This document shows positions 1 through 8,263 of a stretch of DNA of 64,000 nucleotides, one piece after another. The stretch's first letter is position 1. Each line of letters starts with the position of its first letter. This DNA comes from an uncultured Verrucomicrobiota bacterium (lineage in GTDB: Bacteria; Verrucomicrobiota; Kiritimatiellia; Kiritimatiellales; Tichowtungiaceae): the NCBI GenBank assembly GCA_903826865.1, contig CAIKGD010000071.1:1-64000 (forward strand), in the 5' to 3' direction. Both the position numbers and the translations under genes were made by a program. Below the pieces are notes generated by a model. That model did not search any database. It was not told the origin of the DNA and saw only the letters and a program-made list of their open reading frames with translations.

Positions 1-120
1 AAATCTCCACATTTAGCCATTATATTTAATATAAAATACGGGATCGTTATTTTAGATAAAAAAGTATTACTTGAAATTTGTTTTTTTATGTGATCGCAAA
101 TTTGTCTGGGTATAATTCCA
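1..120. other. AT-rich leading segment, no gene
   Basis: This stretch is far richer in A and T than the rest of the window and carries no credible coding frame. It directly abuts the truncated CcdA reading frame, whose frame is closed by a TGA at 91-93. It may be the edge of an insertion or deletion that removed the 5' half of that gene. Confidence 0.4.
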
Positions 121-474
121 ATGCCCGGGAGCGGCCCCGGTCAGGTAAAAATGAAACAGCGCGGCGCGCTGGCGGCTTTCATCCTCGGGCTGGTTTTCGG
201 TATTGCGCTCGGCCCCTGCACCTTTGCCTTCATGGCTCCCCTGCTCGGCATCGTGTTTAAAGCCGGCGCTGAACATCCGGTTTATGCCGGTACGCTTCTG
301 CTGCTCTACGGCATCGGTCACTGCTCAGTCATCGTGCTGGCCGGGACCTTCACGGAAGTCGTCCAGCACTATCTGAACTGGAGCGAGAAATCAAAAGGCG
401 CGCTGATTCTGAAAAAAGTGTGCGGCCTGCTTGTTCTGCTCGGCGGGCTCTACATGATCTATACGGCCCCGTGA
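121..474 (+). pseudogene. Truncated CcdA-family membrane protein (C-terminal half)
   Basis: The 117-residue frame has three hydrophobic segments, at roughly residues 14-44, 52-75 and 97-114. The motif LGLVFGIALGPCTFAFMAPL is typical of the second half of CcdA/DsbD transmembrane electron-transfer proteins, which carry reducing equivalents from thioredoxin across the membrane. The family normally has six transmembrane helices and a first-half Cys-Pro motif, which is missing here. The frame is closed upstream by a stop at 91-93 in AT-rich DNA. CcdA-like genes often accompany arsenic operons, and one lies 1.8 kb away, so this may be a remnant of that group. A genuine three-helix half protein is an alternative. 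Confidence 0.6.
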
Positions 475-479
475 AACGC

Positions 480-2093
480 TCAGGCGTGCTTGATCGAGGC
501 CGGCAGAGCGAGCAGCCGGACGTCCGGGTTACGCTCGCAGAAAAATTTTAAAATCCATTCGGAATCAAACAGCACCACTTTGCGATTGGCAGAATCGAGT
601 GCCAGTTTGCAGCTGGGCGGCAGCATGGATTCCGTCACCACCGAAGCCGCTCCGCCGGACTCATCCACCCAGCGGAACATTTTGTAGGGTGCCGGTTCGA
701 GCCGCGCGACCGCACCGTATTCATGTTCCAGCCGGTATTTGAACACTTCAAATTGCAGTACGCCGACCGCGCCCAGCAGCGGCACGTTCTGCGACGGATC
801 GGGAAACCGGAACGACTGCAATGCGCCTTCCTGAAGCAGATGTTTTACGCCGGCCTGAAAGCGCTTGTATTGCGCAGGAACCGGGTTGTAGAGCATCGCG
901 AAACATTCCGGCGCAAACTGCGGCATTTCGTCGTACACGATCGACGGATCTTCCGTCAGCGTATCGCCGATGCCGAATCCGGCGTGCCCTACCAGTCCGA
1001 TGACATCGCCGGGATAAGCCGTATCCACCGTCTCGCGCTCACGCGCAAAAACCCGGTGCGAACTGGAAAGCCGCACCAGTTCGCCGGTCCGTGAATGAGT
1101 CACGCGCATGTCGCGGGTGAAGCATCCTGAACAGATTCGCAGAAAGGCAATCTGGTCGCGGTGCTTCGGATCCATGTTCGACTGGATTTTAAAGATAAAA
1201 CCTGAAAACTTCGGATTCTCCGGATGGATTTTTTCAGTGCAGGAAAAGCGCGGCTGCGGCGCGGGCGCATAATCTGCAATGGCATCCAGCATCAGCTGAA
1301 CGCCGAAATTATTAATGGCGCTGCCGAAAAACACCGGACTGAGTTCTCCGGCCTGCACCTCCTGCAGATTGAACACCTCGCCGGCGGTATCCAGCATTTC
1401 AAGCTCGTTGATCAGCTCTTCATAAACCTCTGCGGGCATCCGGTCGCGCACCTGCGAATCAGTCACTGAATGAAGCGCCACCGGCGCGCGGTAAGCGCCA
1501 TGTGCAGTGCGCTCAAAAAAGTGCGCCTGCTTCGTCTGCCGGTCATACACACCTTGGAAGTCGGGTCCGTTGCCCAGCGGCCAGTTCATCGCGCAGACCC
1601 GCAGTTGCAGCGTCTGTTCCAGTTCGTCCATCAGCGACAGTGCATTGCGCGACGGACGATCCAGCTTGTTCATAAAGGTGAAAATCGGGATGCCGCGCAT
1701 CCGGCAGATTTCAAACAGCTTGCGCGTCTGGCTTTCAATCCCCTTCGCCGCGTCGATCACCATCACCACCGAATCTACCGCCATCAGCACGCGGTACGTG
1801 TCTTCGGAAAAATCGCGGTGACCGGGCGTATCGAGCAGATTGACGCAAAATCCGCGGTATTCAAATTGAAGCACGGTGGAAGTGACGGAAATACCGCGCT
1901 GCCGTTCCAGCTCCATCCAGTCGGAGGTTGTCGCCCGCTGAGTTTTGCGCGCTGTTACCGAACCGGCCAGCTGAAGCGCGCCGCCGTACAGCAGCAGTTT
2001 TTCCGTCAGCGTTGTTTTTCCGGCGTCCGGGTGCGAAATAATCGCAATCGTCCGCCGTTTGGCAATTTCCTGTTCAAAACTCATAGCAGTCAT
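480..2093 (-). CDS. prfC: Peptide chain release factor 3
   Basis: The 537-residue protein is a translational GTPase that recycles RF1/RF2 from the ribosome after peptide release. The G1 motif SHPDAGKTT, the G2 region around RGISVTS, the G3 motif DTPGH and the G4 motif NKLD are all present in the first 145 residues. They are followed by the RF3-specific domains 2 and 3, and the length is normal for the family. Two starts nine bases apart are possible (MTAMSF or MSFEQE, the latter at 2084); neither has a strong Shine-Dalgarno sequence. It runs convergently against the CcdA fragment and divergently from arsR. Confidence 0.96.
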   Translation of the reverse strand: MTAMSFEQEIAKRRTIAIISHPDAGKTTLTEKLLLYGGALQLAGSVTARKTQRATTSDWMELERQRGISVTSTVLQFEYRGFCVNLLDTPGHRDFSEDTYRVLMAVDSVVMVIDAAKGIESQTRKLFEICRMRGIPIFTFMNKLDRPSRNALSLMDELEQTLQLRVCAMNWPLGNGPDFQGVYDRQTKQAHFFERTAHGAYRAPVALHSVTDSQVRDRMPAEVYEELINELEMLDTAGEVFNLQEVQAGELSPVFFGSAINNFGVQLMLDAIADYAPAPQPRFSCTEKIHPENPKFSGFIFKIQSNMDPKHRDQIAFLRICSGCFTRDMRVTHSRTGELVRLSSSHRVFARERETVDTAYPGDVIGLVGHAGFGIGDTLTEDPSIVYDEMPQFAPECFAMLYNPVPAQYKRFQAGVKHLLQEGALQSFRFPDPSQNVPLLGAVGVLQFEVFKYRLEHEYGAVARLEPAPYKMFRWVDESGGAASVVTESMLPPSCKLALDSANRKVVLFDSEWILKFFCERNPDVRLLALPASIKHA

Positions 2094-2209
2094 CCGGGAT
2101 AAAAAGAGCGGAGACTGTAGGCGGCGACCCGCTGTCAGCGCAATCCGATTCTGTCATTTTAAGCGCCGGAATATAACCGCGGTCACTGGAATTATCCAAA
2201 ACTAACAGT

Positions 2210-2239
2210 TTGACGTTTAGCTAAACGGCTAAGTATTAT
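2210..2239 (+). promoter_or_regulatory. arsR promoter with palindromic operator
   Basis: A TTGACG -35 element (2210-2215) and a TATTAT -10 element (2234-2239) are separated by 18 bases. The spacer starts inside a perfect 14-bp palindrome, CGTTTAGCTAAACG (2214-2227), a likely ArsR operator. Repressor bound there would cover the -35/spacer region. The -10 element ends only 6 bases before the arsR ATG. Confidence 0.7.
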
Positions 2240-2245
2240 GCCGGC

Positions 2246-2572
2246 ATGAATAAACCGCTGAATGCTATGAAAGCCCTCTCTGACCGCAACCGCCTCCGGG
2301 TTGTCGCGGCGCTGATGAATCAGGAAGAGCTGTGCGCCTGCCATATTATCGAACTGCTTCAAGTGACCGGGGCCACGGCATCGCGCCACATGGGTCTGCT
2401 GATCCGCGCCGGACTGGTTCAAAGCCGCAAAAACGGACGATGGGTTCATTACCGGCTTACGGACACCTTCCCTGCCCCGCTTCTCCAATGGCTGGAAACC
2501 GAATTGCAAGCCGATCCCGGAATCAAGGCCGACCGCCGGGCGTTAGCGAAAATCGCCGGATGTAAACTGTGA
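2246..2572 (+). CDS. arsR: ArsR-family arsenite-responsive repressor
   Basis: The 108-residue winged-helix protein has the metalloid-sensing motif ELCACHIIELL at the start of the DNA-recognition region (about residues 31-41). Its two cysteines bind As(III) and release the protein from DNA. The recognition helix ATASRHMGLLIRAGLV follows. It is the first gene of arsR-arsC-acr3. The -10 box ends six bases before this ATG, so the mRNA may begin at or next to the start codon (leaderless). An internal ATG at 2267 (MKALSD) is the alternative start and also lacks a clear Shine-Dalgarno sequence. Confidence 0.92.
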   Translation: MNKPLNAMKALSDRNRLRVVAALMNQEELCACHIIELLQVTGATASRHMGLLIRAGLVQSRKNGRWVHYRLTDTFPAPLLQWLETELQADPGIKADRRALAKIAGCKL

Positions 2573-3003
2573 GAAAAAAACTGAAAGTTTTATTCCTGTG
2601 CACCGGCAATTCCTGCCGAAGCCAAATGGCCGAGGGCTGGGCCCGTGCGCTGAAAAGCGACGTAATTAAAGCGTACTCGGCGGGCATAGAAACTCATGGG
2701 CTCAATCCAAATGCCGTCAGGGTGATGGCCGAGGCCGGCGTGGACATTTCACAGCATAAGTCCAAAAACGTCGCCGACCTGTCACATATTCCGTTCGACT
2801 GCGTCATCACGGTTTGCGGCCACGCCAATGAACATTGCCCTGTTTTTCCCGGCAAAGCGAAAATCGTCCACGTCGGATTCGATGATCCGCCGAAGCTCGC
2901 CGCGCAGATAACCGGCGACGAGGAAAAGCTCAACTGCTATCGCCGCGTGCGGGATGAAATCAAAGCGTTTATCGAAACCCTGCCGGGAGGACTGGAAAAA
3001 TGA
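2569..3003 (+). CDS. arsC: Arsenate reductase, thioredoxin-coupled (LMW phosphatase fold)
   Basis: The 144-residue protein reduces arsenate to arsenite. The P-loop [14 protein letters not shown] (from about residue 11) is the low-molecular-weight phosphatase signature. The downstream cysteines at [13 protein letters not shown] and the H-x-GFDDP segment fit the thioredoxin-dependent Cys triad class. It starts with GTG, overlapping the arsR stop as GTGA, which implies translational coupling. Its own stop overlaps the acr3 start as ATGA. Confidence 0.94.
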   Translation: MRKKLKVLFLCTGNSCRSQMAEGWARALKSDVIKAYSAGIETHGLNPNAVRVMAEAGVDISQHKSKNVADLSHIPFDCVITVCGHANEHCPVFPGKAKIVHVGFDDPPKLAAQITGDEEKLNCYRRVRDEIKAFIETLPGGLEK

Positions 3004-4058
3004 ATGCAGGTATCACCAAGAGACTGTCGTTCCTGGACCGGTTTTTAACGCTGTGGATTTTCCTGGCGATGGGCGTCGGTGTACTGCTCGGATATTTCGT
3101 ACCCGCCTTTGGAAACTGGATCGGTTCGTTGCGGCCGGCAGGAACGCAGACCAGCATACCGATTGCGGTCGGTCTCATCCTGATGATGTATCCTCCGCTG
3201 GCTAAAGTGAAATACGAGGAACTGGGCGATGTATTCCGGGATCGTAAAATTCTCGGGTTGAGTCTGCTCCAGAACTGGGTGATCGGACCGGTTCTTATGA
3301 CGGCGCTGGCCGTTATATTTCTGCGCGGTCAGCCGGAGTTCATGATCGGGCTGATCATGATCGGACTGGCGCGCTGCATCGCGATGGTGATTGTCTGGAA
3401 CGATCTGGCGAAAGGCGATACGGAATATTGCGCAGGACTGGTGGCGTTCAATTCGATTTTCCAGGTATTCTTCTACAGTCTCTATGCATGGCTGTTTGTC
3501 ACGAAACTGCCGCCTTTGCTCGGGCTTTCGGGTGCGGTGGTGAATGTCACGATCCGGCAGATTGCGGTGAGCGTGTTCATCTATCTGGGCATTCCCTTCA
3601 TCGCCGGAATGCTCACCCGTTTCTTTCTGGTGAGAGCGCGGGGGAAAGAGTGGTATCACACGCAATTTATCCCGCGAATATCGCCGATTACACTGATCGC
3701 CCTGCTGTTTACCATCGTCGTGATGTTCTCCATGCAGGGCCGGAAGATCATCGCCAGACCCGGTGATGTGTTTCTGATCGCCGTGCCGCTGCTGATCTAT
3801 TTCGTGGTGATGTTTCTGGTGAGTTTCTGGATGAGCGCCAGGGCCGGTGCCAACTACGCCAGGTCGGCAACCCTTTCCTTCACAGCGGCCAGCAATAACT
3901 TCGAACTGGCGATTGCTGTCGCGGTAGGCGTGTTCGGAATCAATCACGGCGCGGCGTTCGCGGCCGTGATCGGGCCGCTGGTGGAAGTGCCGGTCTTGAT
4001 CGGACTGGTAAACGTAGCGCTCTATTTTCGGAAAAAGTATTTTTCGAGACCCGTGTAG
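3000..4058 (+). CDS. acr3: Arsenite efflux permease, ACR3 family
   Basis: The 352-residue integral membrane protein has about ten hydrophobic segments, normal length for ACR3. It exports As(III) using the proton motive force. Family-typical stretches are visible: the N-terminal [20 protein letters not shown], a conserved cysteine in [15 protein letters not shown], and [11 protein letters not shown]. It is the last gene of the ars operon, coupled to arsC by a 4-base overlap. Confidence 0.94.
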   Translation: MNAGITKRLSFLDRFLTLWIFLAMGVGVLLGYFVPAFGNWIGSLRPAGTQTSIPIAVGLILMMYPPLAKVKYEELGDVFRDRKILGLSLLQNWVIGPVLMTALAVIFLRGQPEFMIGLIMIGLARCIAMVIVWNDLAKGDTEYCAGLVAFNSIFQVFFYSLYAWLFVTKLPPLLGLSGAVVNVTIRQIAVSVFIYLGIPFIAGMLTRFFLVRARGKEWYHTQFIPRISPITLIALLFTIVVMFSMQGRKIIARPGDVFLIAVPLLIYFVVMFLVSFWMSARAGANYARSATLSFTAASNNFELAIAVAVGVFGINHGAAFAAVIGPLVEVPVLIGLVNVALYFRKKYFSRPV

Positions 4059-4090
4059 GTCGTATACGCAATCAGTACACCCTGCGCAAA

Positions 4091-4951
4091 TTAAAAGGTT
4101 CTCAGTGCCGCAGTGATTTTTTCTTCAGCATCACCTTTGACAATCCAGGCCAGTTTTGGAACGGCACCGGTCTGCGGCGTCCGGCTGACCCCGGCGGTCG
4201 AGTAGTCGAAAAACTCATTTTCAAGTGTGCCTTTGACGCGATAGATGCAGTCGGCATGCGCGAGCACAAACGCCGCGAGCGCTGTTCCGTTGAAAGGCTG
4301 GCCGGTGACAAACGTCGCGTAGTTCGGGTCGCGGCATTTGGCATATTCGCCCTGCAATCCGCGCGGCGCATGTTCGGCAAAAAGATCAACTGACACTTCA
4401 CAGTGAACCGTTTGAATCCGTTCCGCTGCGGGATTGATTTGACGCACAAGCGCGTCCGTCTCCGCAATTTTTTCTGGCGGATTGCGGTCGGTTTTATTAA
4501 TCAGCACGACGTCGGAGGCCTCAATCTGCGCAATAATATTCGGCAGCGTATGACGTAATTTAAGAAAACTGTTGGGGTCTATCACACTGATGACCGTGGC
4601 CAACCGGTAAAGTTTATCAAGGCCGGTCTCGGCGAGCATCTGCTCCATCACTTTGGGATTGGCCATACCGCTGGCTTCAATGACGATGCCTTCTGCATCG
4701 GACCACTGCTCTGCTGTTTTAGTAAGCTGACTGATGAATTCGGTCACTAGGCACTTGCAAAAAATGCTTCCGCCGGGAATGGAAACCACGTTCGGGTTTT
4801 CTGCCGACACGACGGCGCCGTCCACATCGTGCGCGGAAAACTCATTGATCAAATAGACGATCTTCCGGTCACGGTTGCGGGCGACGACGTTTTTCAGAAA
4901 CGTCGTCTTCCCTGTACCGAGAAATCCCGTAACCAGACAGATCGGAAGCAT
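4091..4951 (-). CDS. CobW/COG0523-type G3E GTPase (first copy)
   Basis: The 286-residue protein has the Walker A motif GFLGTGKTT at the N-terminus, an EASGMANP segment matching the G3E Walker B region, and NKTD for base recognition. The usual metal-binding CxCC of COG0523 proteins is reduced to FCKCL (about residues 64-68), so two cysteines remain. G3E GTPases load metal (Ni, Zn, Co) or help cofactor assembly. It lies downstream of the UroD-thioredoxin gene, probably in the same transcript, so a role in Zn or corrinoid loading of that methyltransferase is a reasonable inference. The true metal is unknown. Confidence 0.85.
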   Translation of the reverse strand: MLPICLVTGFLGTGKTTFLKNVVARNRDRKIVYLINEFSAHDVDGAVVSAENPNVVSIPGGSIFCKCLVTEFISQLTKTAEQWSDAEGIVIEASGMANPKVMEQMLAETGLDKLYRLATVISVIDPNSFLKLRHTLPNIIAQIEASDVVLINKTDRNPPEKIAETDALVRQINPAAERIQTVHCEVSVDLFAEHAPRGLQGEYAKCRDPNYATFVTGQPFNGTALAAFVLAHADCIYRVKGTLENEFFDYSTAGVSRTPQTGAVPKLAWIVKGDAEEKITAALRTF

Positions 4952-4972
4952 AGACTCACCTTCGGTTCGCGG

Positions 4973-5038
4973 TCAAAAGTCATAAAGTCGAAAGTCTAAA
5001 ATATTATCCGACCTTTGACATTAAGACATTCGACTTTT
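4973..5038. repeat. Inverted repeat of short words (AAAGTC type)
   Basis: Each arm is a near-tandem series of the word AAAGTC spaced about 8 bases apart. Within them, 4984-5000 and 5021-5037 are almost perfect inverted copies. The element lies between the UroD-thioredoxin gene and the G3E GTPase gene and would form a hairpin in that transcript. Confidence 0.7.
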
Positions 5039-5039
5039 C

Positions 5040-6398
5040 TTATTTTCCTGCCGCTGCTTCAATGGCGGCGACCAGTGTTTTCTGGTCCGGAATGATCGAG
5101 GCAAATTTAACTTCGCCGTTGATGCAGATGGTTGGCAGGTTTTTCACGCCGAGTTTCACCATCATGCCGATACCGGTTCGCACTTTGATTTTATGCTCGT
5201 TGATATAACAAATCGGGCTGGCGGCATCGGCGGCTTTTTGCACCGCTTCCATCATGTACTGACAGGGAGCGCAAGACGTCGAGTCGAGGGTGATTACATC
5301 AATCAGTACCGTATTGGCCGATTTGTAATTGGGCAGCTTAATGTCGTCAAACGCATCGGCTTTTTTGGCCGTCAGTGTTTTAGCGGCTTCGCGCTTGTAC
5401 TCGTCATGCACCATATCGGCAACGGCCTGAAGATTTTTTGCCGGCACGGCATACGGCAGGTCGCAGCCCGGCGCCAGAATAAACCCTTGGGTGCCGCTCT
5501 TTGCCATGATGTCGAGCACTTCCATTTTTGCGTCGTCTTCATCGCCCAGCAGCAGCACAGCGGTCAGTTTAATATTTCCGCCGAACGATTTGTTTTCCGC
5601 AGCACAGAGTTCTCGCAGCCTAGCCATGTCGATCTGCTCGTCCACCGAGATGCAGTCCGCCGTGGTTTTCACCATCACTTCAAGATTGCGGGTTACATCG
5701 CCGCAGACAAAAATGGAGGACAGTCCGCCGCGGGCGCGGATGTGGTCATAGACCCGGTTCATCGCAGGCGTGACAAACTGCTGAAAGTGTTCCGGAGAAA
5801 TCTGACTGGTCATCGGATCAACCACCGCAATCACATCCGCACCATGCGTCAGATAGATATCCGCCGATTTGATGCAAACATCCGCGCAGTAATCAATCAC
5901 CGCCAGCACGGTTTTTTCGTCATCATACATGTCGAGGAAGATATCGTTACCGAGCAGGTGCAACGCCAGCGTGAACGGGCCGCAGATCAACCCGTAGAGT
6001 GCAGTATCGCTTCCGATATCTTTTTTCAGCGTTTCCAATGCTTGAACGACGATCGGAAAACGGCCTTTGGTTTCATCAAGCACAGGCAGGTCGGCAATTT
6101 TTTTGCCTTCGGCCAGCGGATGACTCACCACGGCAGGAGGAACTTGATCGGCCCAGTGCAGGCGGCAACCGAGAATTTCTGCTTCCACCTGTAAATCAAA
6201 CATCACCGGCAGACCGTCCGGTCTGTAAAGTTCCTTGGCTTTTTTGAGACCGGCAACCAGCAAGTCGGCGGACTGAAGATATTCCGTTGCGGTTTTTCCA
6301 ATAAGAAAGCCGCCGTGACAACCGACAAACGGCAGCCAGGCGGGACGTGAAGTTTTTTTGCCTTTCAGCGCATTCAGAAGCAATTCTTTGCCAGTCAT
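5040..6398 (-). CDS. UroD/MtaA-type corrinoid methyltransferase fused to a thioredoxin-like domain
   Basis: Residues 1 to about 345 match the uroporphyrinogen decarboxylase superfamily as used in methyltransferases such as MtaA/MtbA, which move methyl groups between a corrinoid protein and a thiol. Candidate zinc ligands are Cys in FVCGDV and Cys in APGCDLP; the His normally preceding the first is replaced by Phe. Residues about 365-452 form a second domain with the redox motif SCAPCQYMMEA and a thioredoxin-fold pattern ending in PTICINGEVKF. A methyltransferase joined to a CxxC domain suggests thiol-linked redox control or a thiol acceptor. A GATCTTGCCG site lies about 90 bases upstream. Confidence 0.85.
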   Translation of the reverse strand: MTGKELLLNALKGKKTSRPAWLPFVGCHGGFLIGKTATEYLQSADLLVAGLKKAKELYRPDGLPVMFDLQVEAEILGCRLHWADQVPPAVVSHPLAEGKKIADLPVLDETKGRFPIVVQALETLKKDIGSDTALYGLICGPFTLALHLLGNDIFLDMYDDEKTVLAVIDYCADVCIKSADIYLTHGADVIAVVDPMTSQISPEHFQQFVTPAMNRVYDHIRARGGLSSIFVCGDVTRNLEVMVKTTADCISVDEQIDMARLRELCAAENKSFGGNIKLTAVLLLGDEDDAKMEVLDIMAKSGTQGFILAPGCDLPYAVPAKNLQAVADMVHDEYKREAAKTLTAKKADAFDDIKLPNYKSANTVLIDVITLDSTSCAPCQYMMEAVQKAADAASPICYINEHKIKVRTGIGMMVKLGVKNLPTICINGEVKFASIIPDQKTLVAAIEAAAGK

Positions 6399-6482
6399 AA
6401 ATTCTCCCCGTGTTGGTTCGTTATCGATGGCTTGGAATATACACCAAGATACCCGTATGAAATAGAAGGCATTTTAAATAGT

Positions 6483-6498
6483 TATAACGATCTTGCCG
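6483..6498 (-). promoter_or_regulatory. Shared regulatory motif, site A
   Basis: TATAACGATCTTGCCG on the + strand, 85-100 bases upstream of the UroD-thioredoxin start. It is one of four intergenic copies of GAT(C/A)TTGCCG associated with the corrinoid and CODH/ACS genes. It is a candidate operator for the AraC-family regulator at 25765-26991. Confidence 0.5.
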
Positions 6499-6581
6499 GT
6501 AGACTCATTAAATAAGCGAAAACAGGCCAATAAATATGACTTTGTTGCTTCCAGACCGGGTGCCTTATTGCGATAAGGCGC

Positions 6582-6694
6582 AACCCACCCCGGCCTGCGG
6601 CCACCTCTCCCACGGAGGGGCTCGGGTAAAATCCAGAAACCGCCAGCAAAAAAATCCCCTCTTTTGGAGGGGTGCCGGAACGGCGGGGTGGGTT
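6582..6694. repeat. REP-like element, ACCCACCCCGGC type, full copy
   Basis: Outer arms ACCCACCCCGGC (6583-6594) and GCGGGGTGGGTT (6683-6694) enclose two inner blocks, CTCCCACGGAGGGG and CCCCTCTTTTGGAGGGG. A related full copy is at 20507-20596 and a half copy is inside the M16C peptidase gene at 58909-58948. Confidence 0.75.
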
Positions 6695-6818
6695 CCAAAC
6701 CAAACCGTTTCCCCTGTTGCCAACATGCGCGCTATTTCTTAGTCTGCTAGTGAAAAAATATGTTGGGTATAAACCAGAATTAAAGTTCATTTAACAACGC
6801 TGCTTGGCAGAATTAAAA

Positions 6819-7547
6819 ATGAATAAGAAGCAAATATTGGAAGAGATTCAACGCCTCACAAAAGCCGCTGGTGGTGTAGCGCCTGGCAAAAGAACATTTG
6901 AAACCAAAACTGGCGTTCGGGAAAGTGACTGGCTCGGCAAGTATTGGATTCGCTGGAACGATGCCGTCACGGAAGCTGGTTGTTTGCCCAATCAAAAACG
7001 GGTGGCTTACACGGAACTTTTCCTGATCGAAAGCCTCGCAAACTTCATCCGGGAACTTGGCCACTATCCTGTTAAAGCCGAATTTTTAATGAAGGCGCGT
7101 TCTGACGCCACATTTCCTGGGGAGTCAACATTCTGTCGATTTGGATCGAAGTGTCAGATCGTTGCCAAAGTTATAGAGTTTTGTGAAGCGAATAAGGATT
7201 ATGCCGATGTAGTGGCGATGTGCCCCTCTTTGTCCGCAAGACGAGACGCTGAACCAGATTTGGAGCGCTGCCATGAACAAGAACTTGGATTTGTTTATCT
7301 CATTAAGCACGGCTCTCGACGTGAGTATAAAATAGGTCGCACGAACAATACACTCCGTCGAGAGGGTGCGATAGGCCTTGAACTCCCAGAGCAGATCAAA
7401 CCAATCCACGTTATCCAGACTGATGATCCGGCAGGAGTCGAGGCATACTGGCATCGCCGGTTTTCAGATAAGCGACTTAAAGGTGAGTGGTTTGAACTAA
7501 CAGCAAACGACGTGAAGTCATTCAGACGTTGGCGACGAATTTCTTAG
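6819..7547 (+). CDS. Homing-endonuclease-like protein: HNH-associated repeats plus T5orf172/GIY-YIG-type domain
   Basis: The N-terminal part (to about residue 135) holds two repeats of the homing-endonuclease-associated type, each ending in a G..W or FGS segment and an A/C-rich helix. The C-terminal part (about 155-242) reads FVYLIKHG...YKIGRT...VEAYWHRRF...GEWFEL, the pattern of T5orf172/MUG113 domains related to GIY-YIG nucleases. The start is placed at ATG 6819; a TTG at 6804 would add five residues, and neither has a clear Shine-Dalgarno sequence. Codon use is more AT-rich than in the neighbours and a REP element lies upstream, so recent acquisition is likely. Function is unknown beyond probable DNA binding or cutting. 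Confidence 0.75.
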   Translation: MNKKQILEEIQRLTKAAGGVAPGKRTFETKTGVRESDWLGKYWIRWNDAVTEAGCLPNQKRVAYTELFLIESLANFIRELGHYPVKAEFLMKARSDATFPGESTFCRFGSKCQIVAKVIEFCEANKDYADVVAMCPSLSARRDAEPDLERCHEQELGFVYLIKHGSRREYKIGRTNNTLRREGAIGLELPEQIKPIHVIQTDDPAGVEAYWHRRFSDKRLKGEWFELTANDVKSFRRWRRIS

Positions 7548-7601
7548 CATTTGACTAACAGGCAATCGTCGCATCTCAAGTGCACAAATTCGGAAAGAAC
7601 T

Positions 7602-8261
7602 CTACTTTGCTTTTTTGCTGTGTTGCAGCGCATAGATCATTTTAGCGCCTGCGGTGGTCAGTCCGGCAGATTCAGGCTCCGCTTTGAAATCTGTCACGGT
7701 AAGGATCAGCGCATCGTTTACTACTGAAGCATCCAAGGTCTGCGGTTTTTCATGCGACAAAACCTGCGCGAGCAGCTGACAGACGGCTTCCTGTTCTGTT
7801 GCGGGAAGAATCGTGGACTGAAGCATCCGGCGCGCGGCGGCGATTGGTTTTTCTTCGTCTTGAAGCATCGCAACCAGCAGCGCACCGGTTTTTACATGGC
7901 AGGGATCTCCGCCTTCCGAGGTCAATAGCAGGTTGGCGATCCGGCAGATTTCCATGGCTGATTCATACCGCGCCGGCTGTGCTTCGGTTTTTGTTTTCAA
8001 CTGCGCCTTGAGTTTTTCGATAACCGGTGCGGCGGCCAGCTGTTCGTCGGCCGAGTGTCCCAGACACTGCGCACCGAATTTGCACCACTTAGCGCAGCCC
8101 AGATCGATGCGCGGGTTGCGCACCTCTTTCTGACAGACGCGGCAGAGGCGGAACGGTTCGTCTTTCCAGAATTCGATGGAGTTATCACAGTACGGACAGC
8201 TGACATCAAAAATATCTTTGGCCGTCCAGTAGCGCATATCCTGTCCGGGGCAGCGCGGCAT
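7602..8261 (-). CDS. Cys-rich Zn-ribbon protein of the CODH/ACS operon
   Basis: Starting at MPRCPGQDMRYW, the 219-residue protein has an N-terminal cysteine-rich module: CPYC, then CRVC, then CAKWCKFGAQCLG (residues about 22-65), giving at least seven cysteines suited to one or two metal sites. The rest is helical, with no motif I can assign. From memory of the family, proteins with a similar N-terminus occur in CODH/ACS clusters of other anaerobes. It is the last gene of the long leftward operon, 2 bases after the G3E GTPase. Metal delivery or cofactor maturation is an inference from context only. The longer frame (to 8312) overlaps the upstream gene and was not used. Confidence 0.72.
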   Translation of the reverse strand: MPRCPGQDMRYWTAKDIFDVSCPYCDNSIEFWKDEPFRLCRVCQKEVRNPRIDLGCAKWCKFGAQCLGHSADEQLAAAPVIEKLKAQLKTKTEAQPARYESAMEICRIANLLLTSEGGDPCHVKTGALLVAMLQDEEKPIAAARRMLQSTILPATEQEAVCQLLAQVLSHEKPQTLDASVVNDALILTVTDFKAEPESAGLTTAGAKMIYALQHSKKAK

Positions 8262-8263
8262 AG

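Noticed and set aside
3045-3947. Long minus-strand frame opposite acr3 (and similar long antisense frames opposite acsB, prfC, RACo, M16C)
   Set aside because: They are antisense shadows of strongly recognised genes; their composition (His/Arg/Gln-rich) and lack of motifs fit codon-position effects in GC-rich DNA.
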